NCBI GenBank assembly: GCA_025774605.1
Contig: JALGVR010000004.1
Location: forward strand, 1 to 46,868
Direction: 5' to 3'
Origin: a bacterium
GTDB taxonomy: Bacteria > Electryoneota > AABM5-125-24 > Hatepunaeales > Hatepunaeaceae
Length of the DNA stretch: 46,868 nt
The notes beneath the pieces were generated by a model. The model searched no databases and was not told the origin of the DNA. It was given only the letters and a program-made list of their open reading frames with translations. This document shows positions 1-9,419 of the stretch, one piece after another. Within the stretch, counting starts at the first letter, position 1. Each line of letters begins with the position of its first letter. The position numbers were made by a program, and so were the translations under genes.

Positions 1-60
1 TCAGAATGACGACAAGCTGTTCAGAATGACGACAAGCGCACACAATGACAACACGCGGTA
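1..60. repeat. Three 20-bp tandem units at the window edge
   Basis: Two near-identical 20-base units start at 1 and 21 (each begins TCAGAATGACGACAAGC), and a third, degenerate unit starts at 41 (CACAATGACAACACGCG). The array may continue to the left of the window. The rest of the stretch to 320 is AT-rich non-coding DNA with no feature I can support beyond the ribosome-binding site of the next gene. The reverse complement of the unit (TGTCGTCATTCTGA) resembles the TGTCAT units near 28.7 kb, so both may be remnants of the same intergenic repeat type; that link is inference. Confidence 0.5.
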
Positions 61-320
61 ATCAATATCTTCTCCGAATTAGCACATCGACTTAATATAT
101 ATAAATAAAGCCGGTCTTGCAACCATGTCAGTTATTGACAACATTCTTTCTCGCGGAGTCGATTTGATATTGTCATTCCGCGGGACGAGTTTCACATATA
201 ATTACTCTTCCTGATCGTGAATAACAGTTGCACGTGCTTGATTTGACGGGCATTCTCAACTATCTTAATGCTATCATTATCGGCTTGCAGCAAAACAAAC
301 TCGACCAGGAAACAGCACAG

Positions 321-1964
321 ATGAAAAAGCCTCATCAGATCTACTTCGAACCATTCAAAATCAAGATGGTTGAACCACTCCCCGTTGATAATCCTCTAAA
401 TCCCTTTGCAATCAAACACCGGGAATCAATTCTAAAGGAGACGCATTACAACCTGTTCAACGTTCCCGCCGCGGAGATCGCCATTGATCTTCTGACCGAC
501 AGCGGCACCGGGTCGATGAGCCAGGAACAATGGTCGGCATTGATGCTGGGTGATGAATCATACGCTCAGGCGACCAGCTTCAACCATTTCGAGGCTGCAA
601 TCAAGGATGTCATGTCGCTGGATTTCCACGTGATTCCCACTCACCAGGGTCGCGCCGCCGAGAATATACTCTTTCACGTTCTCAACAGTGTTGCAGCCGA
701 TGCGGCTGTCAACGGCGGTCCGTTGAGACGCAGGGTGTTGATCAACTCCTTCTTCGACACAACCGCCGGTAATGTCTGCCTGCACGGCCCACTCAAGGAG
801 GAAGACCACGATCTGGCGGCTGAATTGCTGGGGAGAGATTCCTACATCTTTCGGGAACGAGACCACAATCCGATGTCATGGCGCCGATACGAAGCTGAGT
901 TGAAGCAGTCGATATTTATCAAGCAGAACCAGCTCGTAGTCGATCAGACCAGACCGGAACTGTTTGAACATGGGATTTTCGGCGGCAACATCAACCTCGA
1001 TAGGCTCGAGGCGATACTCGGGAGCGACGTGGCGCGGCGCGAGCTGATGCTGGTCATGCTGACGGTCACCAACAACACCGGCGGCGGTCTACCGGTTTCA
1101 CTCGCCAATCTGCACGCGGTGCGCGAGCTGATAGATCATTACTGCTCGAACGATGAGGTTTGGTTTACGGGGCTTCCACCGCTGATGCTGTTCCTCGATG
1201 CCTGCCGTTTCGCGGAAAACGCCTACTTCATTCAACAGTACGAACCAGGCAACAAGAACCGGTCGGTCTCCGAAATAGCGCGCGAGATGTTCGAACTGGT
1301 GGACGGCTGCACCATGTCGGCGAAGAAGGACGGCATGGCGAACATCGGAGGTTTCATAGCCTGTCGCTCCGAGGAGCTGATGCGGCGATGTTGGGAATAC
1401 ATGGTTGAGATAGAGGGATTTTACACCTATGGCGGTCTGGCGGGCAGAGACCTCGAAGCGATTGCGGTTGGAATGCGTGAGGGCGTTGATGATTTGCGGG
1501 TTGCGCAGCGTGTCGAACAGGTGAGGAAGCTGTGGCGATGGCTTAAGGACGAGAACGTACCGGTCAAATCGCCGTGTGGCGGTCACGGAGTCTTCGTGAA
1601 GGGGCGAGCCTTCTGGACGTTGAACGGGGAACAGATCATTAAAGACGAGGATTTACCGGGACATACACTGGCGATTGAGCTGTATCGTCAGTATGGCGTG
1701 CGCGGCTGCGAGATCGGCACCATCATGTTCGGCGATTACAACCCGTCAACCGGCAAGCCTTCGAGGGTCGCCCCGGATGAGGATTATGTCAGGCTGGCTG
1801 TACCGCGCCGGGTGTACACGGATACCCATCTCGAATATGTCGCTTCAGCGTTGCTGGAGTTATATGCCAACCGCCGAAGCTGTCCCTGGCGTGGAATGCG
1901 CTTCAGTTATCGGCCGGACGCTCTGCCGCATTTCCTGTCGCATTTCGAGCCGATACCCGCTTAG
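321..1964 (+). CDS. Tryptophanase / tyrosine phenol-lyase family PLP enzyme (beta-eliminating lyase)
   Basis: This is a fold-type I PLP enzyme of the tryptophanase/tyrosine phenol-lyase family, which cleaves an aromatic amino acid to indole or phenol plus pyruvate and ammonia in the cytoplasm. Visible family motifs are LLTDSGTGSMS near the N-terminus, PTHQGRAAEN, GGGLPVSLANL, DACRFAENAYF and MSAKKDGM; the second Lys of the last motif (Lys336 from this start) is the expected PLP lysine. The open frame extends upstream to a TTG at 228, but ATG 321 has AGGA at 307-310 and is where family similarity begins. At 547 residues it is longer than the usual 460-475, with extra sequence of about 35 residues after FFDTTAGN (RDSYIFRERDHNPMSW and following). 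DACRFAEN is closer to tryptophanase than to tyrosine phenol-lyase, but I would not fix the substrate. It stands alone, with no adjacent permease. Confidence 0.9.
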   Translation: MKKPHQIYFEPFKIKMVEPLPVDNPLNPFAIKHRESILKETHYNLFNVPAAEIAIDLLTDSGTGSMSQEQWSALMLGDESYAQATSFNHFEAAIKDVMSLDFHVIPTHQGRAAENILFHVLNSVAADAAVNGGPLRRRVLINSFFDTTAGNVCLHGPLKEEDHDLAAELLGRDSYIFRERDHNPMSWRRYEAELKQSIFIKQNQLVVDQTRPELFEHGIFGGNINLDRLEAILGSDVARRELMLVMLTVTNNTGGGLPVSLANLHAVRELIDHYCSNDEVWFTGLPPLMLFLDACRFAENAYFIQQYEPGNKNRSVSEIAREMFELVDGCTMSAKKDGMANIGGFIACRSEELMRRCWEYMVEIEGFYTYGGLAGRDLEAIAVGMREGVDDLRVAQRVEQVRKLWRWLKDENVPVKSPCGGHGVFVKGRAFWTLNGEQIIKDEDLPGHTLAIELYRQYGVRGCEIGTIMFGDYNPSTGKPSRVAPDEDYVRLAVPRRVYTDTHLEYVASALLELYANRRSCPWRGMRFSYRPDALPHFLSHFEPIPA

Positions 1965-2104
1965 CGGCGACCTGCTTGAAGATGACGATGTAGATATTGG
2001 GGTGGTGATGTGTTTATCCGTCGCTGTACTGCCCTGAAGTGCTGGTCAAACGGGATGTCTGGCAAAAGGTGCGTGAATGGTTGAAAGCGGATCAATGAGA
2101 CAAG

Positions 2105-2123
2105 CCTGCCCATCTCCGGCAGG
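2105..2123. terminator. GC-rich hairpin between convergent genes
   Basis: CCTGCC and GGCAGG form a six-base stem with a seven-base loop between the lyase gene and the convergent RRM gene. There is no convincing T-run on either side, so its role as a terminator is only suggested by its position. The stretch 1965-2104 holds no gene I can support. Confidence 0.3.
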
Positions 2124-2128
2124 GGGAG

Positions 2129-2386
2129 CTATCTGCTTTCGCTTCGTTCTCTCGCTTCACTAACCCGTAATCCACGTCCGTCGAGGTCGGATCCATTGAG
2201 CGCCTCAATCGCCGCTTCTGCTTCGTCTTCATCCATTTCAATGAAACCGAATCCGCGCGATCTACTCGTAACCCGGTCTGTCACCAACTTTGCAGAATGA
2301 ACAGTCCCATACTGTTCGAACAACTTGCGCAAATCATCCTCGCTGGTGGTGAAAGGCAAATTCCCCACATAGATCTTTTTTGGCAT
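2129..2386 (-). CDS. Small RRM-domain RNA-binding protein
   Basis: An 85-residue protein made of a single RNA-recognition motif. RNP2 is IYVGNL (residues 5-10) and RNP1 is RGFGFIEM (44-51), including the aromatic residues that stack on RNA. Bacterial single-RRM proteins of this size (the cyanobacterial Rbp type and relatives) bind single-stranded RNA and are often cold- or stress-regulated, which is family knowledge. The C-terminal end is short and basic/acidic (SEARERSESR) without a glycine-rich tail. A GAGGAAC sequence lies upstream of the ATG on the minus strand. It is a single-gene unit, convergent with the lyase gene. Confidence 0.93.
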   Translation of the reverse strand: MPKKIYVGNLPFTTSEDDLRKLFEQYGTVHSAKLVTDRVTSRSRGFGFIEMDEDEAEAAIEALNGSDLDGRGLRVSEARERSESR

Positions 2387-3171
2387 CGCTCTGAAGTTCC
2401 TCTAAAAATGTCTTCACTCTGATCTTCCCCTAAAATTAACAATACTCTGTGCAAAAAACAAGTGATTATGTATGCGCAGGCTATCGCTGTCGGCAGAAAA
2501 CGGGAATAATGACGCGAGGCCGGATCCACTCTACCGAAGCAATGAACTTCGCGTGAAATTCAAGAAATTGAAATCGGAGCGTATTTTTCCGGCATTTATT
2601 TTCGGATGACATGATTTACATCGTATAAAATAACATTGATTGCATATGTGATTGCCGGAGTCTGCTGTTTGGGGTTATAGTGTTTAACTGGCTTCCTTTA
2701 TGATGCCATAATACCATGTATAAAGTTCAGAATTTTGTTCCCGCGAAGTCAGTATGTGCGGGCATGTGAAAAGCGCACGGAGTCTCATCGTTTCCTCGAA
2801 GGGTGGAATCCAGCAACTCCAGCAATATCGGCACCTTCTCCGGCATTTCACACCCGCGCCCGCGAGGGGATGCCGTTTAGGGCGGACAGGAATGTCCGCC
2901 CTCCAGGATTCACACCCGCGTCCGCGAGGGGATGCCTTCGTTGGATGACGAATCCCGAAACAGCCTGCTGTTTTTCGGACAGACCGGTACAGAGGGATGA
3001 CGTGCGCGGGAAGTGCCGGGGTGGACTGCAAGGGTATAAAAGAGTATTTCAGGGAACTGCTGTTGATTCACACCGAAAGTCTTGATTGGCGTGATGATCC
3101 GTTTGCCAAACCACCTTAGGTTTGTTACATTTAGGCAGTCTTCACTTGCACAACGATTTACCGCTTAAAAT
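2387..3171. other. Long non-coding region with repeats
   Basis: About 785 bases between the divergent RRM gene and the sensory gene. Small open frames here lack coding character (Arg/Pro/Ser-rich, no ribosome-binding sites). The central part holds the direct and inverted repeats described at 2847-2936; the rest is AT-rich and shows nothing else I can name. Confidence 0.6.
2847..2936. repeat. 28-bp direct repeat pair flanking a hairpin
   Basis: A 28-base sequence beginning TTCACACCCGCG and ending GAGGGGATGCC occurs at 2847-2874 and 2909-2936 with one mismatch. Between the copies, 2879-2902 is a perfect hairpin: AGGGCGGACA, loop GGAA, TGTCCGCCCT. A similar hairpin lies at 9264-9284, and related pieces lie at 35056-35130, so this is a dispersed intergenic repeat family. 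Confidence 0.75.
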
Positions 3172-3180
3172 TTGGAGTCA

Positions 3181-5016
3181 ATGATAGTGAGCGATCGTCC
3201 CCGTCTGATTCTCCTTGTGGACGATGACAGGGCAAATGTTGAAGTATTCCGGCAGGTATTGGCGGGCTGTCCGGAGAAATATAGGTTGCTGATTGCTTCG
3301 AATCTAAGCGAAGCGCGCCGTTATCTGGCACGGGTCCAGCCCGACCTTGTTTTAGCCGGCTCGTTATTACCGGATGGTGAAGGTATCGAACTGTTGTCCG
3401 GGGATCCGGACATCCTTGATTTGCCGGTTGTGATTACAACCACGCGGGACGACGCGCGTGCAGCGGTTGAAGCCATGAAGGCCGGGGCGATGGATTTCAT
3501 CGCCAGGTCAGACCTCTCACCGGCCGATCTGCCGCTCGTAATCAACCGGCTTCTCGAGGACGGGAGAGGGGTCACTGAGCGCAGGAGAGAGGTGGAAGCG
3601 CTGCGGCAGAGTGAGGAGAAATTCCGCAGTATCGTCGAACAACTGCGCGATGGAATCGTCGTGACCAATGAAGCGGGTGTTATTCTCGAATGGAATCACA
3701 ACCAGGAGGTGATCACCGGTTTGAAGCGTGAGGAGGTGATCGGCAAGCCGATTTGGGAAGTGAGGCTGATGAATGCGCCCGAAGAGGAAAGAACTCATGA
3801 GTTTTTAGAGCGCTTCAGGCGGAATCGAATCGAGATACTCCAGAGCATCAAAGAGGGGCGGCAGACGTGGAAGGACATGTTGAATGAGGTTGACATCCAG
3901 CGTCCCGACGGCGCCCGAAGATCCATACAATCCTCGGTTTTCAGGGTGATGACCGATGATAGCTTCCTGATTGTCTCCGTCATCAGGGATATCACCGACC
4001 AGAAGCGCGCAGAAGAGAATCTGAAGAGCAGTGAGGAACGCTTCGCCAAATTCACAGCCGCAGTGACGGATGTAATCTACCGCTACGATCCTATTAACAA
4101 CCGCTACGATTTTATTTCACCCTCTTTCGAACGGCAGACCGGATATACCCTTGAGGAGCTCCATGCCGACCCGGTGGGGGTCACTAAAAATCTGACTCAT
4201 CCCGATGATGTCGATCAAATATTCAACGCGGTCGATGAGCATATCCGCAAGGGTTCCGAAGCGGGTCCGATCGCGGTTCAATATCGGGTGGTGCGAAAGG
4301 ACGGTCGGATCATATGGGTCAGCGACAGGAAGGACTTCGAGTTCGGAGACGACGGTTGGGTATGTCGCATAAATGGAATAGTGCGTGACATCACCGAGCG
4401 AGTGCAGACCCAGGAGCGGTTGGATTCACTGATCAGGAGCCTGCCGGATACGATTCTGTACCAGACCGGCGGTGGTACCGAGTATGTTTCTTCAAATGTT
4501 GAGAATGTGATCGGCTATTCGGTCCAGGAGATCAGCAGCAACAGGAAGTTCTTTCCCCGTTTGATTCATCCTGATGACCGCAAGCTGTTGAAGGAGACCC
4601 ACCAGGGATGGTTGAAGTCCGGCGCCGACGGCGTGGTGGAAGTTGAATTTCGGGTGAAGCGGCGCGACGGTGAATATATCTGGATGCTGGACAGGATGAT
4701 CACCGCATATCTGACGCCCGAAGGGCGGCACTCCTACTTTGGCGTGATGATCGATATAACCAGACGTAAACAGTCCGAGGAGGAGCGCGAAAAATTGATA
4801 AGCGAGCTCCAGGAGGCGCTGTCGAAGATCAAGGTGTTGAGCGGTTTGGTGCCTATCTGCGCTCATTGTAAGAAGATCCGTGATGATAAAGGATACTGGA
4901 ATCAGCTTGAGGATTATATCGCCCAGCATTCCGACATGGTTTTCAGCCACGGCACCTGTCCCGAATGCGCCAGGAAGTTGTATCCGGATTATTACAACGA
5001 AGATGATGATCATTAG
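3181..5016 (+). CDS. PAS sensor protein with degenerate receiver and C-terminal four-Cys module
   Basis: A multi-domain signalling protein without kinase or output domains. Residue numbers here count from the upstream TTG at 3172. Residues 10-130 form a receiver-like domain (LILLVDDDRANV), but the phospho-acceptor Asp position is Gly63 (PDLVLAGSLLPDG) and the usual C-terminal Lys is Arg (DFIARSDL), so it is probably not phosphorylated. Three PAS domains follow (about 150-280, 285-415, 420-540), each ending in the DITxxK/R type motif. The tail has Cys563-x2-Cys566 and Cys596-x2-Cys599, a conserved tail known from other PAS/receiver proteins (ICAHCKKIRDDKGYWNQ) that may bind metal. The start is uncertain: ATG 3181 and GTG 3187 both follow GGAG at 3174, and the GTG has the better spacing. 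It probably acts as an adaptor for the downstream kinase/regulator pair. Confidence 0.85.
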   Translation: MIVSDRPRLILLVDDDRANVEVFRQVLAGCPEKYRLLIASNLSEARRYLARVQPDLVLAGSLLPDGEGIELLSGDPDILDLPVVITTTRDDARAAVEAMKAGAMDFIARSDLSPADLPLVINRLLEDGRGVTERRREVEALRQSEEKFRSIVEQLRDGIVVTNEAGVILEWNHNQEVITGLKREEVIGKPIWEVRLMNAPEEERTHEFLERFRRNRIEILQSIKEGRQTWKDMLNEVDIQRPDGARRSIQSSVFRVMTDDSFLIVSVIRDITDQKRAEENLKSSEERFAKFTAAVTDVIYRYDPINNRYDFISPSFERQTGYTLEELHADPVGVTKNLTHPDDVDQIFNAVDEHIRKGSEAGPIAVQYRVVRKDGRIIWVSDRKDFEFGDDGWVCRINGIVRDITERVQTQERLDSLIRSLPDTILYQTGGGTEYVSSNVENVIGYSVQEISSNRKFFPRLIHPDDRKLLKETHQGWLKSGADGVVEVEFRVKRRDGEYIWMLDRMITAYLTPEGRHSYFGVMIDITRRKQSEEEREKLISELQEALSKIKVLSGLVPICAHCKKIRDDKGYWNQLEDYIAQHSDMVFSHGTCPECARKLYPDYYNEDDDH

Positions 5017-5376
5017 GGAATCATGAAGTCTTGGACTCGACGGCGCGGCTTCGATACGGGAACAATTCGTCGGATCCGTCATTAGAGGAATGTTCAGGCA
5101 GCGGATTTCAGCGATTTGATACTGTGACAGGACACCAACGTACATTTTACCTGTCCATGATTACCGTGCAAATGGAAAACAGGAGAGGGACTCAGCCGCA
5201 ATTACAATCCGCCCCCGTTTATATCTATAGATTCTGAAAAGAACTTGATTTGCACTGCGTTAAATGTTAAATTTCCGGAATATCGAGTCTTCAAGCTCAC
5301 TCTGAAATAGCTATTCCACAGGCTCGACTCCTGTAATCAAACCGCGATCCGTCATTATTGGCTGTGAAGCGGAAGA
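5017..5376. other. Gene-free spacer in the sensory block
   Basis: About 360 bases between two plus-strand sensory genes. I see no gene, no convincing terminator and no near-consensus promoter here. Short open frames in it lack ribosome-binding sites and look random. Confidence 0.5.
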
Positions 5377-7581
5377 ATGACAGGAGAAAGGGTTTTGAAG
5401 GTGATGGGTTCATGCATCCGGCTGCTGGCTGATTTGTCATCATTCCCTGTCATCGCGGGTGATAATTGGACTGAAGTCAATAGTGTCAAGCTCAAGAACA
5501 GTTACATCATGACCATTATCAATAATCCTGGTCCTGGGAGCCAAGCTGGGCAAGTATTGGGACAGAAACCTCTGCTGAGACCTGGTGTTCATGCTGAAGA
5601 GCCCTCTGTTACACTTGACCAGATAAATAGAAGACTGAAAGCGGAGATCGAGGAGCATAAGAAGACAGAGAAGATTCTGCGGGAATATCAGAATGCTGTG
5701 GAAAACACCAACGACCTCATAATAATTCTCGATTCCAACTATGTTGTCAGGCTTGTCAACGATGCCTTCCTGCGCCACTTCAATCTGGATAGAAAATGGG
5801 TTGTCGGCAACAAGGGGGAAGCCGTGTTCGGAGGGGATCTGTTTGAATCCAGTATAAGGCAATATATCGACTCGTGCATCGTTGATAAGCCCACGCCACC
5901 GCATGACGACATCATTCTCCGCCAGCAGGATGCCGACAACAGGCATATGCAGGTTTCATGCAACCCGATAAGAAACGAGAGGGGTGAGGTTTCAAGAGTA
6001 GTCTTCGTGATGAAGGATATCACCGACATCGTCCGCTCCAAGATGGCGTTCAAGACCTTCAAGGTGATATCCGACAGGGTCGGTTATGGAGCCGTGATCA
6101 TCGACCTTGAGGGCAATCTCATCTATGTCAACGAATCCTTCGCCAGGATGCACGGCTATAAAGTGGATCAGCTCATCAGTAAAAATATATCAATCGTTTA
6201 CACCGATGAGCAATGGCGTATATTCCAGAAATTAAAAAAAAGACTTATCGCCACGGAAAAATCATTCACCGAGGAGATCTGGCACAAGAAGAAGAACGGT
6301 GTCGTCTTTCCGATAATGCTGACCAGCACGCTTATCAAGGACGAAAACGGTGATCCGCTCTATATTTCCAGCTCCTCCATCGATATAACGCAGCGCAAGC
6401 GCGACGAAGAGGCACTTCAATACAGCGCTGAATTCGAGCGACTCATCACCTCGATATCCACCTGGTTGATAAACCTCACTCCGCATGAGATAGACGACGG
6501 GATAGAAAAATCGCTGAAGGACATTGCTGAATTTGCGGGTGTGGACCGCAGCTATGTATTTCAGTTCTATGATGACGGCAAGAGAATAACCAACACTCAT
6601 GAGTGGTGCCGTGAGGGTGTTGAATCGCAGATCGGCAACATGCAGGACATCATTATCGATGCGGAGCTGCCCTGGTTTGCCGAACGGATAAGAAATTCAG
6701 AAGTAATCCACATTCCCCGCGTATCATCACTGCCGCGTGAAGCAGATCTGGAACTGAGCTTCTTCAGGCGGTTGAAGGTCAAATCGGCAATTATCGTACC
6801 GATGAATGCACGCGGTTCATTGGTGGGATTTCTTGGCTTCGAATCGATTCGATCGAGGAAGACCTGGACGGACAACGATATTACGCTGTTCAAGATCATC
6901 GGTGAGATCTTCGTAAATACGTTCGACCGAAAGGAGGCTGAAGAGAGGACGAGTCTATCGCTGCAGGAGAAGGAGGTTCTTCTGAAGGAGATCCATCACC
7001 GGGTGAAGAACAATCTCCAGATCATCTCCAGCCTCCTGAACCTGCAAGCCAACTACCTGACTGAAAAGCCCTATCGTGAGATGTTCAGAGAGAGCCAGAA
7101 CCGGGTGAAATCCATGGCGCTCATCCACGAAAAGCTTTATCAGTCCAAGGATTTTGTCAGTATTGATTTCTGTGACTATATCAAGGACCTTGCCACAAAC
7201 CTGTTCCGCTCCTACAAGGTCGATCCCCAGTCGATCAACCTTGAGATAAACGTTACCGATGTCCATCTGGAAATCGACAAAGCCATACCGATAGGTCTGA
7301 TCGTTAACGAATTGATAACCAATTCTCTGAAACACGCCTTCCCCGGAAGAAAGGAGGGGAGGATAGTTGTGAATTTCAGATCCGGCGATAACGGCCGGTA
7401 TGTGCTGCAGGTTGGCGATGATGGCATCGGGATCCCGGATGATTTTAATTTCAAGGAGACAACGTCTCTGGGTTTACAGCTCGTAAGCACGTTGGCCGAT
7501 CAGATCAAGGGGAACATCAGGCTCCTTGGTAGACCGGGAACCAAATTCGAGATTGTGTTTTCACGACAGAAAAACAGGTAG
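5377..7581 (+). CDS. PAS-PAS-GAF sensor histidine kinase, HisKA_2 type
   Basis: A 734-residue cytoplasmic-looking histidine kinase with no transmembrane segment. Two PAS domains (about 95-220 and 225-345) are followed by a GAF domain (about 350-525). The HisKA_2 dimerisation/phosphoacceptor region contains [20 protein letters not shown] (His540/541), and the HATPase has [13 protein letters not shown] (N box) and DDGIGIPD (G box). This class is typical of kinases paired with separate response regulators. The next gene starts 11 bases after the stop and encodes a receiver-SARP fusion, so the two very likely form a two-component pair. The first 80 or so residues match nothing I recognise, and the true start could be one of several later ATG/GTG/TTG codons around 5394-5404. 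Confidence 0.9.
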   Translation: MTGERVLKVMGSCIRLLADLSSFPVIAGDNWTEVNSVKLKNSYIMTIINNPGPGSQAGQVLGQKPLLRPGVHAEEPSVTLDQINRRLKAEIEEHKKTEKILREYQNAVENTNDLIIILDSNYVVRLVNDAFLRHFNLDRKWVVGNKGEAVFGGDLFESSIRQYIDSCIVDKPTPPHDDIILRQQDADNRHMQVSCNPIRNERGEVSRVVFVMKDITDIVRSKMAFKTFKVISDRVGYGAVIIDLEGNLIYVNESFARMHGYKVDQLISKNISIVYTDEQWRIFQKLKKRLIATEKSFTEEIWHKKKNGVVFPIMLTSTLIKDENGDPLYISSSSIDITQRKRDEEALQYSAEFERLITSISTWLINLTPHEIDDGIEKSLKDIAEFAGVDRSYVFQFYDDGKRITNTHEWCREGVESQIGNMQDIIIDAELPWFAERIRNSEVIHIPRVSSLPREADLELSFFRRLKVKSAIIVPMNARGSLVGFLGFESIRSRKTWTDNDITLFKIIGEIFVNTFDRKEAEERTSLSLQEKEVLLKEIHHRVKNNLQIISSLLNLQANYLTEKPYREMFRESQNRVKSMALIHEKLYQSKDFVSIDFCDYIKDLATNLFRSYKVDPQSINLEINVTDVHLEIDKAIPIGLIVNELITNSLKHAFPGRKEGRIVVNFRSGDNGRYVLQVGDDGIGIPDDFNFKETTSLGLQLVSTLADQIKGNIRLLGRPGTKFEIVFSRQKNR

Positions 7582-7592
7582 AAGGGTCTGGA

Positions 7593-9047
7593 ATGAACGG
7601 TAGAGAAATACTGGTGGTTGAAGACGAAGGTATCGTCGCCAGGGATATCCAGAACAGGCTGAAACTGTTGGGATATTCCGTCTCCGCGATTGCCTTGACT
7701 GGAGAGGATGCGGTCGAGAAAGCCATAAAGTACCGCCCTGATTTGATCCTTATGGATATCATGCTGTCCGGGGATATGGACGGCATCGAGGCAGCCGCCC
7801 GTATTCGCGAACATATGGATATTCCAATTATCTATCTAACCGCGTACTCCGATGAAAACACTCTGGCAAGGGCAAAGGTCACCGATCCCTATAACTACAT
7901 TCTCAAACCCTTTGATGATGACGACTTGCGCATCGGGATAGACCTGGCGTTCAACAAACACAAGTCTGAACGGGAACTGCACTACAGGGAACAATGGTTG
8001 CAGACCATTCTGGCGAGCATAGACTCCGCGGTTATCGCAACTGACACAAAAGGCTTCACCATCTTCATGAATCATTCCGCGGAGAGAATAACCGGTTGGA
8101 TGCAGAGTGAGGCTCGGGGCAAAACCGTTGAAGATGTGTTTGTATATGAAAACAACGATGCCGGCTTCACGTTAAGAGACCAGGTTTTAAGGGTTCTTAG
8201 AACAAACAACACGGAATCAGTCGCTGAAGGAATGAAGTTGATTGACCGCGGTGGAAGGAGGAGACCGATCAAGGGCAATTGCTCTCCGTTGAAATTTGGC
8301 GATGGCAAAGTGATTGGTGCAATGATCATTTTTGAGAGCACGCCTGAAGTTGACAGGGCGGAAACACCCGTGCATTCGGCTGTCTCAGATGCTGATTTTC
8401 TTATCTCGCTTGAACAGGGAGAGACTTTAAATCCTCTTTTTACGCAGGAGGTTACTGAATTTGTCCGCATGTTGACGATCGCTCCGGTCGCCAGGGGAGG
8501 GTCGCGCAACTGGGTGCAGACCTTCGGGGACTTCAAGGTGAGGCTTGACGGCGTTGAGATTGATATGACCGGCTGGAGATCGAAAAAGGCCGTCGATTTG
8601 CTGGCATACCTGATCCTGAAGTTTCCCCTGTCGGTGCACAAGGAGATCCTGATCGAATATCTTTGGCCCGAAGTGGATCCGGAGGTCGGGAGCAGGAGAC
8701 TGCATCATGTAATCAGCGAACTGAGACGGTACCTGGAGCCCGGGGCGGCACGCTATACGCGGGAACAATACCTGATTTATGATCATGGTGAATACAGGCT
8801 GTCGCTCCGCGGCAAGGTTGTGATAGACCATGTTATTTTCGAAGAGGTTGTCCGCGCCGGGAACCGCTTGTGGGCAAGAGGGGAAACAGAGGGAGCGACG
8901 CGACTTTACCAGGAAGCGATGCAGTGGAAGAGGGGCGATTTCTTTCCCAAGTATTTATATGAACGGGATTTTGAAGAGAAGCGCGAGCTTCTTAATCAGT
9001 TGGAAAACCTCATCCAGGTGCGAATCGGGGATAAAAAACTGGTTTGA
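7593..9047 (+). CDS. Response regulator: receiver + PAS + SARP/BTAD-type output domain
   Basis: Residues 1-120 are a complete receiver domain: acidic pair Glu10/Asp11, phospho-acceptor Asp55 (DLILMDIML), Thr83 and Lys105 (YILKPF). A PAS domain follows (about 128-255). Residues 310-484 look like the winged-helix plus bacterial transcriptional activation domain of SARP regulators: FGDFKVRLDG, SKKAVDLLAYL, LIEYLWPEVDPEVGSRRLHHVISELRR, then a helical TPR-like part. SARP outputs bind direct repeats and activate promoters (family knowledge). The gene lies 11 bases behind the histidine kinase, with an AGAAGG sequence before the ATG, and should be its partner. The next genes downstream are the secretin and surface-protein locus, possible targets by position only. 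Confidence 0.88.
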   Translation: MNGREILVVEDEGIVARDIQNRLKLLGYSVSAIALTGEDAVEKAIKYRPDLILMDIMLSGDMDGIEAAARIREHMDIPIIYLTAYSDENTLARAKVTDPYNYILKPFDDDDLRIGIDLAFNKHKSERELHYREQWLQTILASIDSAVIATDTKGFTIFMNHSAERITGWMQSEARGKTVEDVFVYENNDAGFTLRDQVLRVLRTNNTESVAEGMKLIDRGGRRRPIKGNCSPLKFGDGKVIGAMIIFESTPEVDRAETPVHSAVSDADFLISLEQGETLNPLFTQEVTEFVRMLTIAPVARGGSRNWVQTFGDFKVRLDGVEIDMTGWRSKKAVDLLAYLILKFPLSVHKEILIEYLWPEVDPEVGSRRLHHVISELRRYLEPGAARYTREQYLIYDHGEYRLSLRGKVVIDHVIFEEVVRAGNRLWARGETEGATRLYQEAMQWKRGDFFPKYLYERDFEEKRELLNQLENLIQVRIGDKKLV

Positions 9048-9419
9048 CCGGTTATTATCGGATCCGAATTTTCTTGTCCGAAATGCCCGGACAACTGATT
9101 TATCCGTTTCCCCCGAGCACGCTGCGAAATAAAAAGAATCGTATTTTATTTGAAATTGAAGCAAGCGGGATTATTCAGACGATAATCAGTTTTTTCAAAC
9201 AAAGTGATGTAACTTAACGGTTGAATCACGTTAACTATAGTGTCTTCAATTCCGTACCAAAACGGGCGGATAGGATATTCGCCCTCCCTGATTTACGGTT
9301 TTCCTGTTTGCTGGATTTAGTGTATACTTCATCTTCAGGGCAAGGTCAATCCGAGCGGTTTAATACCGCCGGGTGGGGCTGGATTAGTGATTAGTTAAAC
9401 GAAAAAATCCAATTATTAT
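9048..9419. other. Spacer with dispersed hairpin element (9264-9284)
   Basis: A gene-free stretch of about 370 bases. The only clear structure is GGGCGGATA, loop GGA, TATTCGCCC at 9264-9284, a nine-pair stem with one G-U pair. It resembles the hairpin at 2879-2902 and is followed by CTCCC as there. No T-run follows, so it looks more like a dispersed repeat than a terminator. I found no near-consensus promoter for the secretin gene here. Confidence 0.55.

Noticed and set aside
2009-2098. Gene remnant ending LVKRDVWQKVREWLKADQ
   Set aside because: It reads like a protein C-terminus but has no start codon and no recognisable family; too short to support.
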